Origin: Desulfovermiculus halophilus DSM 18834
GTDB taxonomy: Bacteria; Desulfobacterota; Desulfovibrionia; Desulfovibrionales; Desulfothermaceae
Reading direction: 5' to 3'
Length of the DNA stretch: 52,838 nt
Assembly (NCBI RefSeq): GCF_000620765.1
Contig: NZ_JIAK01000021.1
Span: 1 to 52,838 of the forward strand
Shown here: positions 41,440 through 49,900 of the stretch, piece after piece
Position numbering within the stretch: position 1 is the stretch's first letter
Layout of the letters: each line of letters opens with the position of its first letter
Position numbers and translations under genes: made by a program
Notes under the pieces: model-generated
The model's database searches: none
What the model was told of the DNA's origin: nothing
The model's input: the letters and a program-made list of their open reading frames with translations, nothing else

Positions 41440-41549
41440 GGTTCTTGGAGGTGGCCTGAGGATGGGAGAGGTTTGCCCTATGCCTGTGTGCCACACAGGC
41501 ATAGGGCAAACTCATAGGTATGAAGCTTTACTTTCTGGGGCTAAGAGTC
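41440..41549 (+). mobile_element. diverged MITE-like element with perfect 41-nt core palindrome
   Basis: The outer left arm GGTTCTTGGAGGTGGCCTGA and right arm ACTTTCTGGGGCTAAGAGTC align with the family. The core 41471-41511 is GTTTGCCCTATGCCTGTGTG, C, then the exact 20-base complement. The core sequence differs from the standard TCTCTTCTGTGTGCC but pairs perfectly with itself. Confidence 0.8.
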
Positions 41550-41557
41550 TTTTTTTG

Positions 41558-41826
41558 TTCTTCGCCGCAGCCTGTGGATTTTTGGAGTTTGCCATCTCTT
41601 CTGTGTGCCCACTTTCGGCCCGGTATTTTCTAAGTCCCGCCAAAGGGGGATCCCTGCCCCCACCCGGCACTCACATGCTGGACATTATTTTCAGATGGAC
41701 TGAGCATATCATGCATGTGAGTGCCGGGTGGCGGGACCAAGAAAATGTGCGGGCCTGCCGCTCAAGGCACACAGAAGAGACGGCAAACTCTTATGCTTGC
41801 AATTGCACTTCCTGTGTCGAAGAGCC
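41558..41826 (+). mobile_element. MITE-like palindromic element, full long copy
   Basis: A 269-bp copy flanked by TTTTTTTG (41550-41557 and 41827-41834), having lost the terminal GG on the left. It belongs to the second central subtype (CACTCACATGCTGGACATTA ... CATGCATGTGAG). Its left flank is the right end of the diverged copy. Confidence 0.88.
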
Positions 41827-41853
41827 TTTTTTTGTGGGAGGCAGGCGGAGAAA

Positions 41854-42468
41854 TCAGATGATGGTCCCCTCCGGTTCAGGATATTGGGCAAGGTGGTCAT
41901 GGACTGCAGCGCCCAGCCAGTTGATGACCGACCCGAGGTGGCGCATGTTGACGATCCCAGCCTGGTCCTTGGACACCTCGCCTTTGTCAAAGCCGTATCC
42001 CATGTTCCAATACGTCGATCCGGGTACGATCATCTGGGACATCAAAAACATATGATTGATAGTGTCGAATACGTGGGTGGCCCCGGCCCGGCGAACCGCA
42101 GTCACGGCTGCCCCGATCTTCCCCCGGAAGGGGACCCCGTTGGCTTGGCTGACCAGTCCGGAACGGTCCAGCAGTGCCTTGAGCTCGGCAGTGACATCCG
42201 TGAAGTAGGTAGGGGAGCCGAGGATGATGGCCTGGGCCTGAAGCATCTTGGCCATGACCTCGTTGAAGATGTCGGTCTGTATTGAGCATTGGTTGTCCTT
42301 GTTCTCAAAACACTGGTAGCAGGCAATGCATCCCCTGATGTCTTTGCCGCCGACCTGGACAAGCTCTGTCTCCCATCCGGCACGGGTGAGCGGGGTGAGG
42401 ACCTCCTGCAGGAGCAGTGCTGTATTCCCGTCTTTTCGCGGGCTTCCATTGATAGCCAGTGCATACAT
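41854..42468 (-). CDS. iron-sulfur flavoprotein / NADPH-dependent FMN reductase family
   Basis: A 204-residue flavodoxin-fold protein. The N-terminal LAINGSPRKDGNTALLL binds FMN phosphate; GSPTYFTDVTAELKALLDR is the second FMN loop. A compact cysteine motif CIACYQCFENKDNQC fits the CX2CX2CX4-7C iron-sulfur ligand pattern of archaeal and clostridial Isf proteins. Probable electron-transfer role in anaerobic metabolism, perhaps reducing O2 or peroxide, as described for Isf. GGAGGCG lies 8 bases before the ATG. The stop lies within 30 bases of a MITE copy. Confidence 0.83.
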   Translation of the reverse strand: MYALAINGSPRKDGNTALLLQEVLTPLTRAGWETELVQVGGKDIRGCIACYQCFENKDNQCSIQTDIFNEVMAKMLQAQAIILGSPTYFTDVTAELKALLDRSGLVSQANGVPFRGKIGAAVTAVRRAGATHVFDTINHMFLMSQMIVPGSTYWNMGYGFDKGEVSKDQAGIVNMRHLGSVINWLGAAVHDHLAQYPEPEGTII

Positions 42469-42627
42469 AGTGTTTCGCCTCCTGTGATGATACGTTATCC
42501 GCGAAAGCGCATCCTATGCAAAATATCCTGCTCATAGCAACAGCGATTTGCCTTGAGCGCCCCGGGGCGCCCCTCTTATTGCATAGGGGCGGACAGGCTC
42601 CTTGTTTTAGGACCATATCATTGATTT

Positions 42628-42702
42628 GGTTCTTCACCGTAGCCTGTGGATTTTTGGAGTTTGCCATCTCTTCTGTGTGCCCACTTTCTGTGCCGAAGAG
42701 CC
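42628..42702 (+). mobile_element. short-form MITE-like element
   Basis: A 75-bp copy, GGTTCTTCACCGTAGCCTGT ... CTGTGCCGAAGAGCC, in which TCTTCTGTGTGCC joins directly to CACTTTCTG. Flanks ATTGATTT and TTCTTTTT show no duplication. Confidence 0.8.
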
Positions 42703-42709
42703 TTCTTTT

Positions 42710-43600
42710 TTATCCAGCCTTCTGTCTGGTGACTCCAAGGTAGATGGCGGTCAGGGCCAGGCAGGCTCCGAGCATTTCAACCAGGCCGGTGGGGCGGGCA
42801 AAGAAGAGGATGTCCCAGATAAAGGCCAGGGACGGCTGCAGGAGAATAATCAGCCCGGCCAAACAGACCTGGACCCGGGGCAGGGCGGTGGAGATCAGAA
42901 TCCAGCCCACCATCTGGGAGAAGAAGCCGTATCCGAGCAGGGCGGCCAGGCTGGTTCGGTCCGGGATGAAAAAGGACTCTCCCGCCAGCTGGAGCTGAAT
43001 ACCCATGATAAGGGCGGTGGCCATGGAGACAAGTCCCATGTTGACCACGACTCCGCCAAAAGACTGCCGGGTTTGCAGAAGGCGGACCAGGAGAAGGTAG
43101 GAGGCATAGGCCACTGCAGTGAGCAGGCCGAAAACGACCCCCCAGCGCCAGGCCGGCCCGAAGGTGGTCCAGCCGGGACTGACCAGCAGAAGCAGTCCGC
43201 CGACGGCCAGGCAGACAGCAAGCACGAACCGGAAGGTCAGTCGCTCCGAGAACAGGATCAGACCGGCTGCGGCCATAATAAAGACTTGAAAGTTGGAGAG
43301 CACAGTGGCCAGGCCGGGGCCGACGCCGTGGATGCTTTTGTGCCACCAGGTAAGGTTCAGGGCAAAGACAACTCCACAAATAAGAGCGATAGAAACGTTT
43401 CTGCGGATCAGCTTCCGGAAAAAGCCTTGGGTCAAGGCAAAAAGGAGCAGGAAGCCGCCGCCGAAGAGCACCCGGTAGAATCCGGCTGTAATCGGGCCCA
43501 CGGCAGCCAGCTTGACGAATACGGCTGAAAAGCTGATCAGGACCGCCCCAATGGTCAGGGTGAGGACAGCCTTCCAATCCACAAGCGAGGGGGTATGCAT
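42710..43600 (-). CDS. EamA/DMT-family transporter
   Basis: A 296-residue membrane protein with ten hydrophobic segments in two EamA repeats. The first repeat spans about residues 8-135 (VLTLTIGAVLISFSAVFVKL, AGFYRVLFGGGFLLLFAL, ALICGVVFALNLTWWHKSIH, LATVLSNFQVFIMAAAGLIL). The second spans about 150-290 (GVVFGLLTAVAYASYLLLVR, LIILLQPSLAFIWDILFF). The FSER motif after segment 4 is typical. Likely exports a metabolite; substrate unknown. ATG 43600 begins the conserved protein. Its 3' end is 8 bp from a short MITE copy. Confidence 0.87.
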   Translation of the reverse strand: MHTPSLVDWKAVLTLTIGAVLISFSAVFVKLAAVGPITAGFYRVLFGGGFLLLFALTQGFFRKLIRRNVSIALICGVVFALNLTWWHKSIHGVGPGLATVLSNFQVFIMAAAGLILFSERLTFRFVLAVCLAVGGLLLLVSPGWTTFGPAWRWGVVFGLLTAVAYASYLLLVRLLQTRQSFGGVVVNMGLVSMATALIMGIQLQLAGESFFIPDRTSLAALLGYGFFSQMVGWILISTALPRVQVCLAGLIILLQPSLAFIWDILFFARPTGLVEMLGACLALTAIYLGVTRQKAG

Positions 43601-43686
43601 AGGGTTACAAGCTCCTGGTGTTCCGGGGACAAAGTATGCCCTATGCCTCAAATCCCGTCCCAAGTAAAGAACACAGGGGCCCGAGC

Positions 43687-44049
43687 CTACCCATTATCCT
43701 CAAAGCGGGTGAAGCGCTTTTCTCCGTTGACTTGACAGGCGCGGCCCAGCCCCATGTGCCTTAACACGGCGAAGTTGGCTGCGAACTCCTGGCTGTCGAT
43801 TCCCAGCCGGGAGCATATCTCCTCCTGGGTCAAAGGCCCATGGGCAGTGATTGCGTCCAGGATCCTGCGCTGGGTATCCGTGAGGTCGCTTTCCTGGGTC
43901 GAGGTGTTCTGTGCCGAGTACACGGCCCAGGGGTCGCAGGCCTGGGGCTTGGCCACCAGGTCAAGGTAGCAATCCTCGCACAGTGTCTGGTCCGCGTAGA
44001 CATATGCTTCATTCTCCGGAATAGCTGCATTGCATTTTGCGCAGTTCAT
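43687..44049 (-). CDS. zinc-ribbon / winged-helix small protein
   Basis: A 120-residue protein. Cysteines C3, C6, C24 and C27 (NCAKCNAAIP ... LCEDCYLDLV) form a LIM-like zinc ribbon. Residues 50-115 look like a winged helix: TDTQRRILDAITAHGPLTQE, EICSRLGIDSQEFAANFAVL, RHMGLGRACQVNGEKRFTRF. This layout occurs in sulfate reducers with no assigned role, probably DNA or RNA binding. GGAG is 6 bases before ATG 44049. It is divergent from the ferredoxin gene with a 158-bp spacer. Confidence 0.72.
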   Translation of the reverse strand: MNCAKCNAAIPENEAYVYADQTLCEDCYLDLVAKPQACDPWAVYSAQNTSTQESDLTDTQRRILDAITAHGPLTQEEICSRLGIDSQEFAANFAVLRHMGLGRACQVNGEKRFTRFEDNG

Positions 44050-44207
44050 AGAGATCTCCATGGTTGCTTGCTGGATGACATGCGTGTGTTGACAACACCA
44101 ACAGTAACTAAACACAATCAGATTTCTGTCAACCTGGCCGCTGGAGCGCTGAGCTTGAACAAGCCGCTCAAGCCGGGAGCATGAATGAATATGTGGGAGA
44201 GGATACA

Positions 44208-44414
44208 ATGGGACTGGAAGTCTCTGTTGACCATGTCCGTTGTTCGGGGTGCGGCAGCTGTATTGAGCTGTGCCCCGAGATCTTTGCCTGGGATGAGGCC
44301 GGGGAAAAGGCTGTGATTCGCCAGGATGGGGCAGGGGAGTGTGCCGAGCTTGACGCAGCGGTGATCATCTGCCCTCAGGACTGTATCACGGTGCACCGGG
44401 GAGCAGCCGGGTGA
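44208..44414 (+). CDS. single-cluster [4Fe-4S] ferredoxin
   Basis: A 68-residue electron carrier. Cys12, 15, 18 and 55 (CSGCGSC ... CPQDC) match a one-cluster ferredoxin. Cys22 and Cys59 sit where Desulfovibrio gigas-type ferredoxins have a disulfide, so the second cluster is replaced by a likely C22-C59 bridge. Acidic overall, as expected. GAGAGGATAC precedes ATG 44208; an ATG nine codons earlier is also possible. Confidence 0.88.
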   Translation: MGLEVSVDHVRCSGCGSCIELCPEIFAWDEAGEKAVIRQDGAGECAELDAAVIICPQDCITVHRGAAG

Positions 44415-44463
44415 CGGTCACCTCCTGATCAGACATGGGCGATGTCGCCCGGCAGGTCAAAAT

Positions 44464-45711
44464 CTACCCCGCTGCTGTGACCGGAAACGAGGAGGCAAAG
44501 CGTTGGACCTGCTCCTGGATCTGGCTCAACACGGTCTGGTTGGCATGAGAACTCAGGGCGGCCTGGATCCAGTAGGCGATTGTGTCCATGTCGCTTTCGG
44601 TCATCCCCCTGGTGCTGACCAGAGGGGTGCCGATACGGATGCCGGATGTGACCGTCGGCGGAGCCGGGTCGAAAGGGATGGCATTCTTATTCACCGTGAT
44701 CCCGACCTGATCCAGGATGCGTTCCGCTTCCTGGCCGGTCAGCTCGTGGTCTCGAAGATCAATGAGCAGGAGGTGGTTGTCCGTTCCACCGGTGAGCATG
44801 GAGAATCCGGCCTGCTCCAGGCTGCGGCCCAGGGCTTTGGCGTTGGCTATGATCCGGCCCTGATAGTTATGAAACTCCTGGCCCTTGGCCTCTTCGAAGG
44901 CCACAGCCTTGGCTGCGATGACATGCATCAACGGACCGCCCTGCATGCCGGGGAAGATCTTGGAATTGAGGGTCCGGCCATACTCGCTGGAGCTGAGGAT
45001 GAACCCTCCCCGTGGGCCGCGCATAGTCTTGTGGCTGGTGGAGGTCACGAAATGGGCCTGTCCAATCGGGGACGGGTGCAGGCCGGCAGCGACCAGTCCG
45101 GCAATATGGGCCATATCAGCCATAAGCAGAGCCCCTGACTCATCGGCAATGGCCCGAAAGGCTTGAAAATCTATCTTTCGCGGGTATGTGCTTGCCCCAG
45201 CGATGATCAGCTTCGGCTGGTGCGTCAGAGCAAGGCGGCGGATCTGCTCATAATCCAGGGTGTGGGTCTCTGGATCCACTCCATAGGTGACAGTATTATA
45301 CATCATTCCGGAAAAGTTGACTTTGCTCCCATGGGTCAGGTGGCCGCCATGGGCCAGGTCCATCCCCAAGACCGTATCGCCGGGCTTGATGGCCGCGAAA
45401 TAGACCGCCATATTGGCCTGGGAGCCGGAATGGGGCTGGACGTTTGCGTATTCAGCCCCAAAAAGGGCACAGGCCCGCTCTTTGGCCAGGGTCTCCACCA
45501 CGTCCACATTGACGCATCCGCCGTAGTAGCGTCGACCGGGGTAGCCCTCGGCATACTTGTGAGTCAGGCAGCTTCCAGTCGCCTCGCGTACGGCAGCAGA
45601 GGTCAGGTTTTCCGAGGCAATGAGGTCAATGGTCTGCAGCTGCCTCTTTTCCTCTGTGGCGATGGCCTGCCAGATTTCAGGGTCACTATGCTTTAAGCTG
45701 TGTGTACTCAT
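44464..45711 (-). CDS. glyA: serine hydroxymethyltransferase
   Basis: A 415-residue PLP enzyme converting serine and tetrahydrofolate to glycine and methylene-THF. Visible signatures: [63 protein letters not shown], and the PLP lysine K228 in [18 protein letters not shown]-terminal [13 protein letters not shown] matches the folate-binding end. Normal family length. Supplies methylene-THF for metF. Weak ribosome site. Upstream lie two MITE copies. Confidence 0.95.
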   Translation of the reverse strand: MSTHSLKHSDPEIWQAIATEEKRQLQTIDLIASENLTSAAVREATGSCLTHKYAEGYPGRRYYGGCVNVDVVETLAKERACALFGAEYANVQPHSGSQANMAVYFAAIKPGDTVLGMDLAHGGHLTHGSKVNFSGMMYNTVTYGVDPETHTLDYEQIRRLALTHQPKLIIAGASTYPRKIDFQAFRAIADESGALLMADMAHIAGLVAAGLHPSPIGQAHFVTSTSHKTMRGPRGGFILSSSEYGRTLNSKIFPGMQGGPLMHVIAAKAVAFEEAKGQEFHNYQGRIIANAKALGRSLEQAGFSMLTGGTDNHLLLIDLRDHELTGQEAERILDQVGITVNKNAIPFDPAPPTVTSGIRIGTPLVSTRGMTESDMDTIAYWIQAALSSHANQTVLSQIQEQVQRFASSFPVTAAG

Positions 45712-45823
45712 AATAGACAGTATATTCTGCGGTTCAGGTTCGATGTTCAGCGAGAGCTGAAACCATGATGGCTGGATGGCACCGGTGTCGACGAGCCATA
45801 AAACCCGTGGACAAAAAAATGGA

Positions 45824-46105
45824 GGTTCTTCGACGCAGCCAGTGGATCTTTGGAGTTTGCCATCTCTTCTGTGTGCCCACTTTCGGCCCGGTATTTTCTA
45901 AGCCCCGCCAAAGGGGGATCACTGCCCCCTCCAGGCACTCACATGATGGACATTGCCTTCAGATGGACTAAGCATATCATGCATGTGAGTGCCTGGTTTC
46001 CCCCTTTTGGCGGGACCAAGAAAATGTGCGGGCCTGCCGCTTACGGCACACAGAAGAGACGGCAAACTCTTATGCATGCAATTCCACTTCCTGTGTCGAC
46101 GAGCC
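45824..46105 (+). mobile_element. MITE-like palindromic element, full long copy
   Basis: A 282-bp copy with perfect 8-bp duplications AAAATGGA (45816-45823 and 46106-46113). Second central subtype (CACATGATGGACATTGCCTT) combined with the longer TTTCCCCCTTTT variant. It lies 113 bp upstream of glyA. Confidence 0.92.
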
Positions 46106-46347
46106 AAAATGGAGGATTGCCGTTGTCTGGGAAGGGATTTTTCTCCTGAGAAACGGCGCATTGATACGGTGTTTCCACTGAGGACTGGGTCTAGATCAGA
46201 ACCCGACTTCTGTCAAACTGTTTGTGGAAAGAGTATCTTGTAAGTGTATGGAATAGTGGGCTTAATTTTATAATTTGCCAAAATTGTCCACCGTAGTTTA
46301 TTATATCCAAAAAATAATTGGGGTGTTTTTGCAAAATGCATATTTTT

Positions 46348-46617
46348 GATTCTTCGACGTAGCCTGTGGATTTTTGGAGTTTGCCATCTCTTCTGTGTGC
46401 CCACTTTCGGCCCGGTATTTTCTAACTCCCGCCAAAGGGGGATCCTGCCCCCTCCAGGCACTCACATGATGGACATTGCCTTCAGATGGACTGAGCATAT
46501 CATGCATGTGAGTGCCTGGTGGCGGGACCAAGAAAATGTGCGGGCCTGCCGCTTACGGCACACAGAAGAGACGGCAAACTCTTATGTATGCAATTTCACT
46601 TTCTGTGTCGAAGAGCC
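46348..46617 (+). mobile_element. MITE-like palindromic element, full long copy
   Basis: A 270-bp copy starting GATTCTTCGACGTAGCCTGT with perfect 8-bp duplications ATATTTTT (46340-46347 and 46618-46625). Second central subtype without the 12-nt segment. The AT-rich bases between this and the previous copy show no gene. Confidence 0.92.
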
Positions 46618-46641
46618 ATATTTTTCTGGCAGGGACAGTGG

Positions 46642-47775
46642 CTACTCTTGGGTCTTAGCCGAGGAGTCGAACCCGATTTTGTCGAAGATTTTTTGCTTGA
46701 TCTGGGCGTCAAAAGCCTTCCACTTAACCTGTCTGTATTCCTCGCCTTTTCCCTGGGCCAAGAAGTCGACCGGAATCTGAAATCCTCCGGCCGAATGCTT
46801 TCCTCCGCCGTATGGAGATCCGGATGCATCATGTCCCAGGGCCCCTTTCAGGAAGTTGTCCGGATCCAGGGTCAGCTTGGAGGTCCGCAGGGATCCGATT
46901 ATGGACTCCTGCTGGTCCGCGCCTTGAACCAGGCCGTAGACAATAGCAGTATGCACATTTTCTTCGGTAACCAGAAAGTCGGCCGCCTGGGGAATGGCGT
47001 CCCGGTCGTCGCTGCGCAGGTAGCCGATTCCGGCAATGGAAACGCTTTCGGCGATGACCCGTTCTTCCAGTGCTTTTTGGATGATCTCCATTGTTTTTTT
47101 CGATCTGGCCTGGTTCATGATCTGCTCCAGAATGTCGGCGTCTCGATAGCGGCTCAAGAAGGCGGCTGCATAAAAATCCTCCGGTCCGGCCCGCATAAAG
47201 TTGTTGGTGTCCGTGATGACCCCGTGCATCAGAGCAGTGGCCATTTTCATATGTTCCTCAGCTCCGGAATCCAGTTCCAGGATGCCCTGTTCCAGGTATT
47301 GGGCGTACATGGTGGCGGTGGCCCCGATGCTTCGTATATCGCAGAACTCTGCGTTGGGGGTGGATTGGGGTTCATGGTGGTCTAAGACTATCAGGATCGG
47401 GACCCCGGCCTTTTCCAAGGCCTTGGTCAGCTGTCTGGCTGTTGTGCCCTGATGATCGACGAACACAGCGCCGGAGTAGACGCTCATGTCCATGGACCGG
47501 TCGAAGTGAAGGAGAGAGATGCCCAGAAGATTGACCAGGGCCAGGTTCTGCTGGTGGCTGATGCTGCCGCTGTACACAATATCAGCTTCTATATCGTAGG
47601 CCGTGCTGATCAGCTGATGCGCATAGGCGGCGGAAATTGCATCCGGATCAGGAAAGTCCTGGATAACAATCACATGGCGCTCGCCTTTGTGGTTGTCCAG
47701 GATCTGGCTCAGCTTCTGGATGAGCTTCTTGGCGGACGTTGATCTTGCGCTGTCGGATTTGGACGGCTGGGTCAT
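46642..47775 (-). CDS. nrnA: DHH-family phosphoesterase (NrnA / pAp-phosphatase-like)
   Basis: A 377-residue enzyme predicted to degrade short oligoribonucleotides and possibly 3'-phosphoadenosine 5'-phosphate, a by-product of sulfate assimilation. Metal-binding motifs: VIQDFPDPDAISAAYA (38-53), VFVDHQG, the DHH signature in IVLDHHEPQ, and GVITDTNNFM. The C-terminal DHHA1 part carries GGGKHSAGGFQIP. Longer than typical NrnA by about 50 residues, mostly at the N-terminus (SARSTSAKKLIQKLSQILDN). Divergent from corA with a 124-bp spacer. Its 3' end lies 25 bp from a MITE. Confidence 0.85.
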   Translation of the reverse strand: MTQPSKSDSARSTSAKKLIQKLSQILDNHKGERHVIVIQDFPDPDAISAAYAHQLISTAYDIEADIVYSGSISHQQNLALVNLLGISLLHFDRSMDMSVYSGAVFVDHQGTTARQLTKALEKAGVPILIVLDHHEPQSTPNAEFCDIRSIGATATMYAQYLEQGILELDSGAEEHMKMATALMHGVITDTNNFMRAGPEDFYAAAFLSRYRDADILEQIMNQARSKKTMEIIQKALEERVIAESVSIAGIGYLRSDDRDAIPQAADFLVTEENVHTAIVYGLVQGADQQESIIGSLRTSKLTLDPDNFLKGALGHDASGSPYGGGKHSAGGFQIPVDFLAQGKGEEYRQVKWKAFDAQIKQKIFDKIGFDSSAKTQE

Positions 47776-47899
47776 GCAGGATCCTTGCTTTCAGGAGAGG
47801 CTGTGTGGAAAAGAGGTGTTCATTTTCAAAGACATATTCTACTCTGGAGGAAGATTCAAGGTCAAGAAGAGCTGGCCCCGATTTCCGAGGAGGTGAGAT

Positions 47900-48964
47900 A
47901 TGGCTGAGATTCTGGACAAAGCTTCGGAAAAGACCGGATTGCCGCCAGGCAGCTTGATCCACATCGGTGAGCATGCCATTTCAGCAAGCAGTATTTCGGC
48001 ATTTGTTTACGATTTTGAGCAGTGCACGCATCATCAGGATATTACGGTTGAGGAAAGCGCAGACCTGATCCTGCCGGGACAGGTATCCTGGATCAATATA
48101 ATCGGGGTGCACGATACGGAGCTTATTGCCGAGGTGGGCGCCTTGTTCGGCTTGCACCACCTCTTGCTTGAAGATCTTATGCATACTGGGCAAAGGCCCA
48201 AAATCGAGGAGTATGAACAGACACTGTTCGTTGTGCTCAAAATGCTGACCTACAATGAGAGCAGGAATGCGGTTCAAGAGGAGCAGATCAGCCTGATCCT
48301 CGGAAATGACTGGGTCCTGTCCTTTCAGGAGCGGGAAGGCGATGTCTTCGATCCGGTTCGGCACCGGATAGCCAACACTAAGGGGAAAATCAGGAAGATG
48401 GGCAATGACTATCTGGCCTATGCCCTGGTGGATACGGTGGTCGATCATTACTTCGGGGTTCTGGAGCATATCGGGGATAAGATCGAAGATCTTCAGGACT
48501 CGATCTTGGAGCGGCCGAATCCGGAAGTTCTGCAGACCCTTCACGAGGCAAAGCAGGAGCTCATTTTTGTCCGGCATTCCATTTGGCCCCTGCGGGACTC
48601 TTTGCGCGAAGTTGTCCGGGGCGAGTTCGCACAGGTTTCGGAACAGGTGGAAGTCTATTTTCGGGATGTCCTCGATCATATCCACCAGGTCCTGGATGCA
48701 CTCGAGAGCTACAGGGATGTACTCTCCGGAACCCTGGATATATACATTTCCCTGCTTAGCCGGCAGATGAACCAGGTAATGAAGGTGTTGACCGTTATTG
48801 CCACCTTGTTCATTCCCTTGACTTTTGTCGTCGGCATTTATGGGATGAACTTCGAGTATATGCCTGAGCTTTCCTGGCGGTACGGATATCCGGCAGTCTG
48901 GGGAGGGATGATCGGACTTGCAGGGGGAATGCTCTATCAGTTCAAAAAGCGGGGTTGGTTCTGA
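47900..48964 (+). CDS. corA: CorA magnesium/cobalt transporter
   Basis: A 354-residue CorA channel subunit. A large cytoplasmic domain (1-290) leads to two C-terminal membrane helices; the first (VLTVIATLFIPLTFVVG) is followed by the invariant YGMNF loop (GMN near residue 314) and the second is WGGMIGLAGGMLYQF. The tail ends KKRGWF, the usual basic C-terminus. GAGGAGGTG precedes the ATG. The next gene, a Crp/Fnr regulator, starts 13 bp on, so the two form an operon. Confidence 0.94.
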   Translation: MAEILDKASEKTGLPPGSLIHIGEHAISASSISAFVYDFEQCTHHQDITVEESADLILPGQVSWINIIGVHDTELIAEVGALFGLHHLLLEDLMHTGQRPKIEEYEQTLFVVLKMLTYNESRNAVQEEQISLILGNDWVLSFQEREGDVFDPVRHRIANTKGKIRKMGNDYLAYALVDTVVDHYFGVLEHIGDKIEDLQDSILERPNPEVLQTLHEAKQELIFVRHSIWPLRDSLREVVRGEFAQVSEQVEVYFRDVLDHIHQVLDALESYRDVLSGTLDIYISLLSRQMNQVMKVLTVIATLFIPLTFVVGIYGMNFEYMPELSWRYGYPAVWGGMIGLAGGMLYQFKKRGWF

Positions 48965-48977
48965 CAAGGATTGGGAT

Positions 48978-49664
48978 ATGACAACAGGTTTTGATTTGGG
49001 CAGTGTCCCACTTTTTCAGGGGTTGCCACAGAAGCAGCTTCACGAGCTGGAAGAGGTGAGCCAGGAGGTGGGGTTTGACAAAAATCAGGTCATTTTCAGC
49101 CAGGAAGATCCAGGCAATGGATTTTACGTGCTTATCAGCGGAAGGGTGAAGGTCTACAAGCTGTCCCTGGACGGACGGGAGCAGATACTGCATGTTTTCG
49201 GCCCCGGAGAGCCCATAGGGGAAGTGCCGGTTTTTGCCGGAGATACCTTCCCGGCTCATGCTCTGGCCCTGGAGCCGACCAGGCTTCTGTTTTTTCCCCG
49301 GGAGCGTCTGCGGACCTTGTTTGAACAGGATCCCTCCCTGGCCCTGAACATGCTGGCTGTCCTGGCCCGACGTTTGCGCGAGTTCACCCGTCTGGTCGAG
49401 GACCTGTCCCTCAAAGAGCTGCCCAGTCGCCTGGCTTCCTACCTGGCCCAGCTTCAGGACGCCCAGGGGGGGAGAGAGCAGGTCACCCTGGAGGTGAGCA
49501 AGGGCACGCTGGCCAAGGTCCTGGGTACCTCCCAGGAGACCCTGTCCCGGGTTTTGAAGAGAATGGGGGAGGCAGGGATCATCGAGGTGGACAAACGGCG
49601 GATAACAATTCTTCAGGACGGAGCCTTGGAGGATCTGGCGGAAGGATATATGTCTCTGGGTTGA
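48978..49664 (+). CDS. Crp/Fnr-family transcriptional regulator
   Basis: A 228-residue regulator: cyclic-nucleotide-type barrel (VPLFQGLPQKQLHELEEV, GNGFYVLISGRVKVYKLSLD, HVFGPGEPIGEVPVFAG), long dimer helix and winged helix KGTLAKVLGTSQETLSRVLK with RMGEAGIIEVDKRRITIL. No N-terminal cysteine cluster, so not an oxygen-sensing Fnr; resembles HcpR/Dnr-like heme or nitrosative-stress regulators found in sulfate reducers, though ligand is not clear. Start ATG 48978 has AAGGATTGGG just upstream; the frame is open further into corA. Cotranscribed with corA. Confidence 0.87.
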   Translation: MTTGFDLGSVPLFQGLPQKQLHELEEVSQEVGFDKNQVIFSQEDPGNGFYVLISGRVKVYKLSLDGREQILHVFGPGEPIGEVPVFAGDTFPAHALALEPTRLLFFPRERLRTLFEQDPSLALNMLAVLARRLREFTRLVEDLSLKELPSRLASYLAQLQDAQGGREQVTLEVSKGTLAKVLGTSQETLSRVLKRMGEAGIIEVDKRRITILQDGALEDLAEGYMSLG

Positions 49665-49710
49665 TGCGTGTCAGCCCCGCAGGAGGTCTTGCCGATAATC
49701 CTTAAAAGCC

Positions 49711-49734
49711 GGAAGGGGCCCGGCGGCCCCTTCC
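49711..49734 (-). terminator. terminator hairpin of the hisD-purC operon
   Basis: Perfect 10-bp arms GGAAGGGGCC / GGCCCCTTCC. On the minus strand it lies about 60 bases after the small peptide's stop and is followed by GGCTTTTAAGG. It may also end the rightward crp/fnr transcript. Confidence 0.65.
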
Positions 49735-49796
49735 ACATCCAGAGCTTACTGTTCTTTGTCTTTTGGCTGCCAACTGCAGCTTTCCTGGCGTGGGCC

Positions 49797-49886
49797 TCAG
49801 CCCTTGATCCCAAACTTGGGAAATACGAACTTCACGAGTCCGATCCACACGGCAATGGCGATGCCGATACCGAGCAAGGTGTTCAT
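49797..49886 (-). CDS. 29-residue single-helix membrane peptide
   Basis: A tiny frame encoding MNTLLGIGIAIAVWIGLVKF then VFPKFGIKG. One strongly hydrophobic helix (residues 3-22) is followed by a basic tail with two Lys. A perfect CTGGAGGATTTCT ribosome site sits just before the ATG, and a terminator follows the stop. It begins 14 bases after the purC stop, so it is the last gene of the hisD-purC operon. Signal quality is high for its size. I do not know the function; a partner role in an inner-membrane complex is possible. Confidence 0.75.
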   Translation of the reverse strand: MNTLLGIGIAIAVWIGLVKFVFPKFGIKG

Positions 49887-49900
49887 AGAAATCCTCCAGG

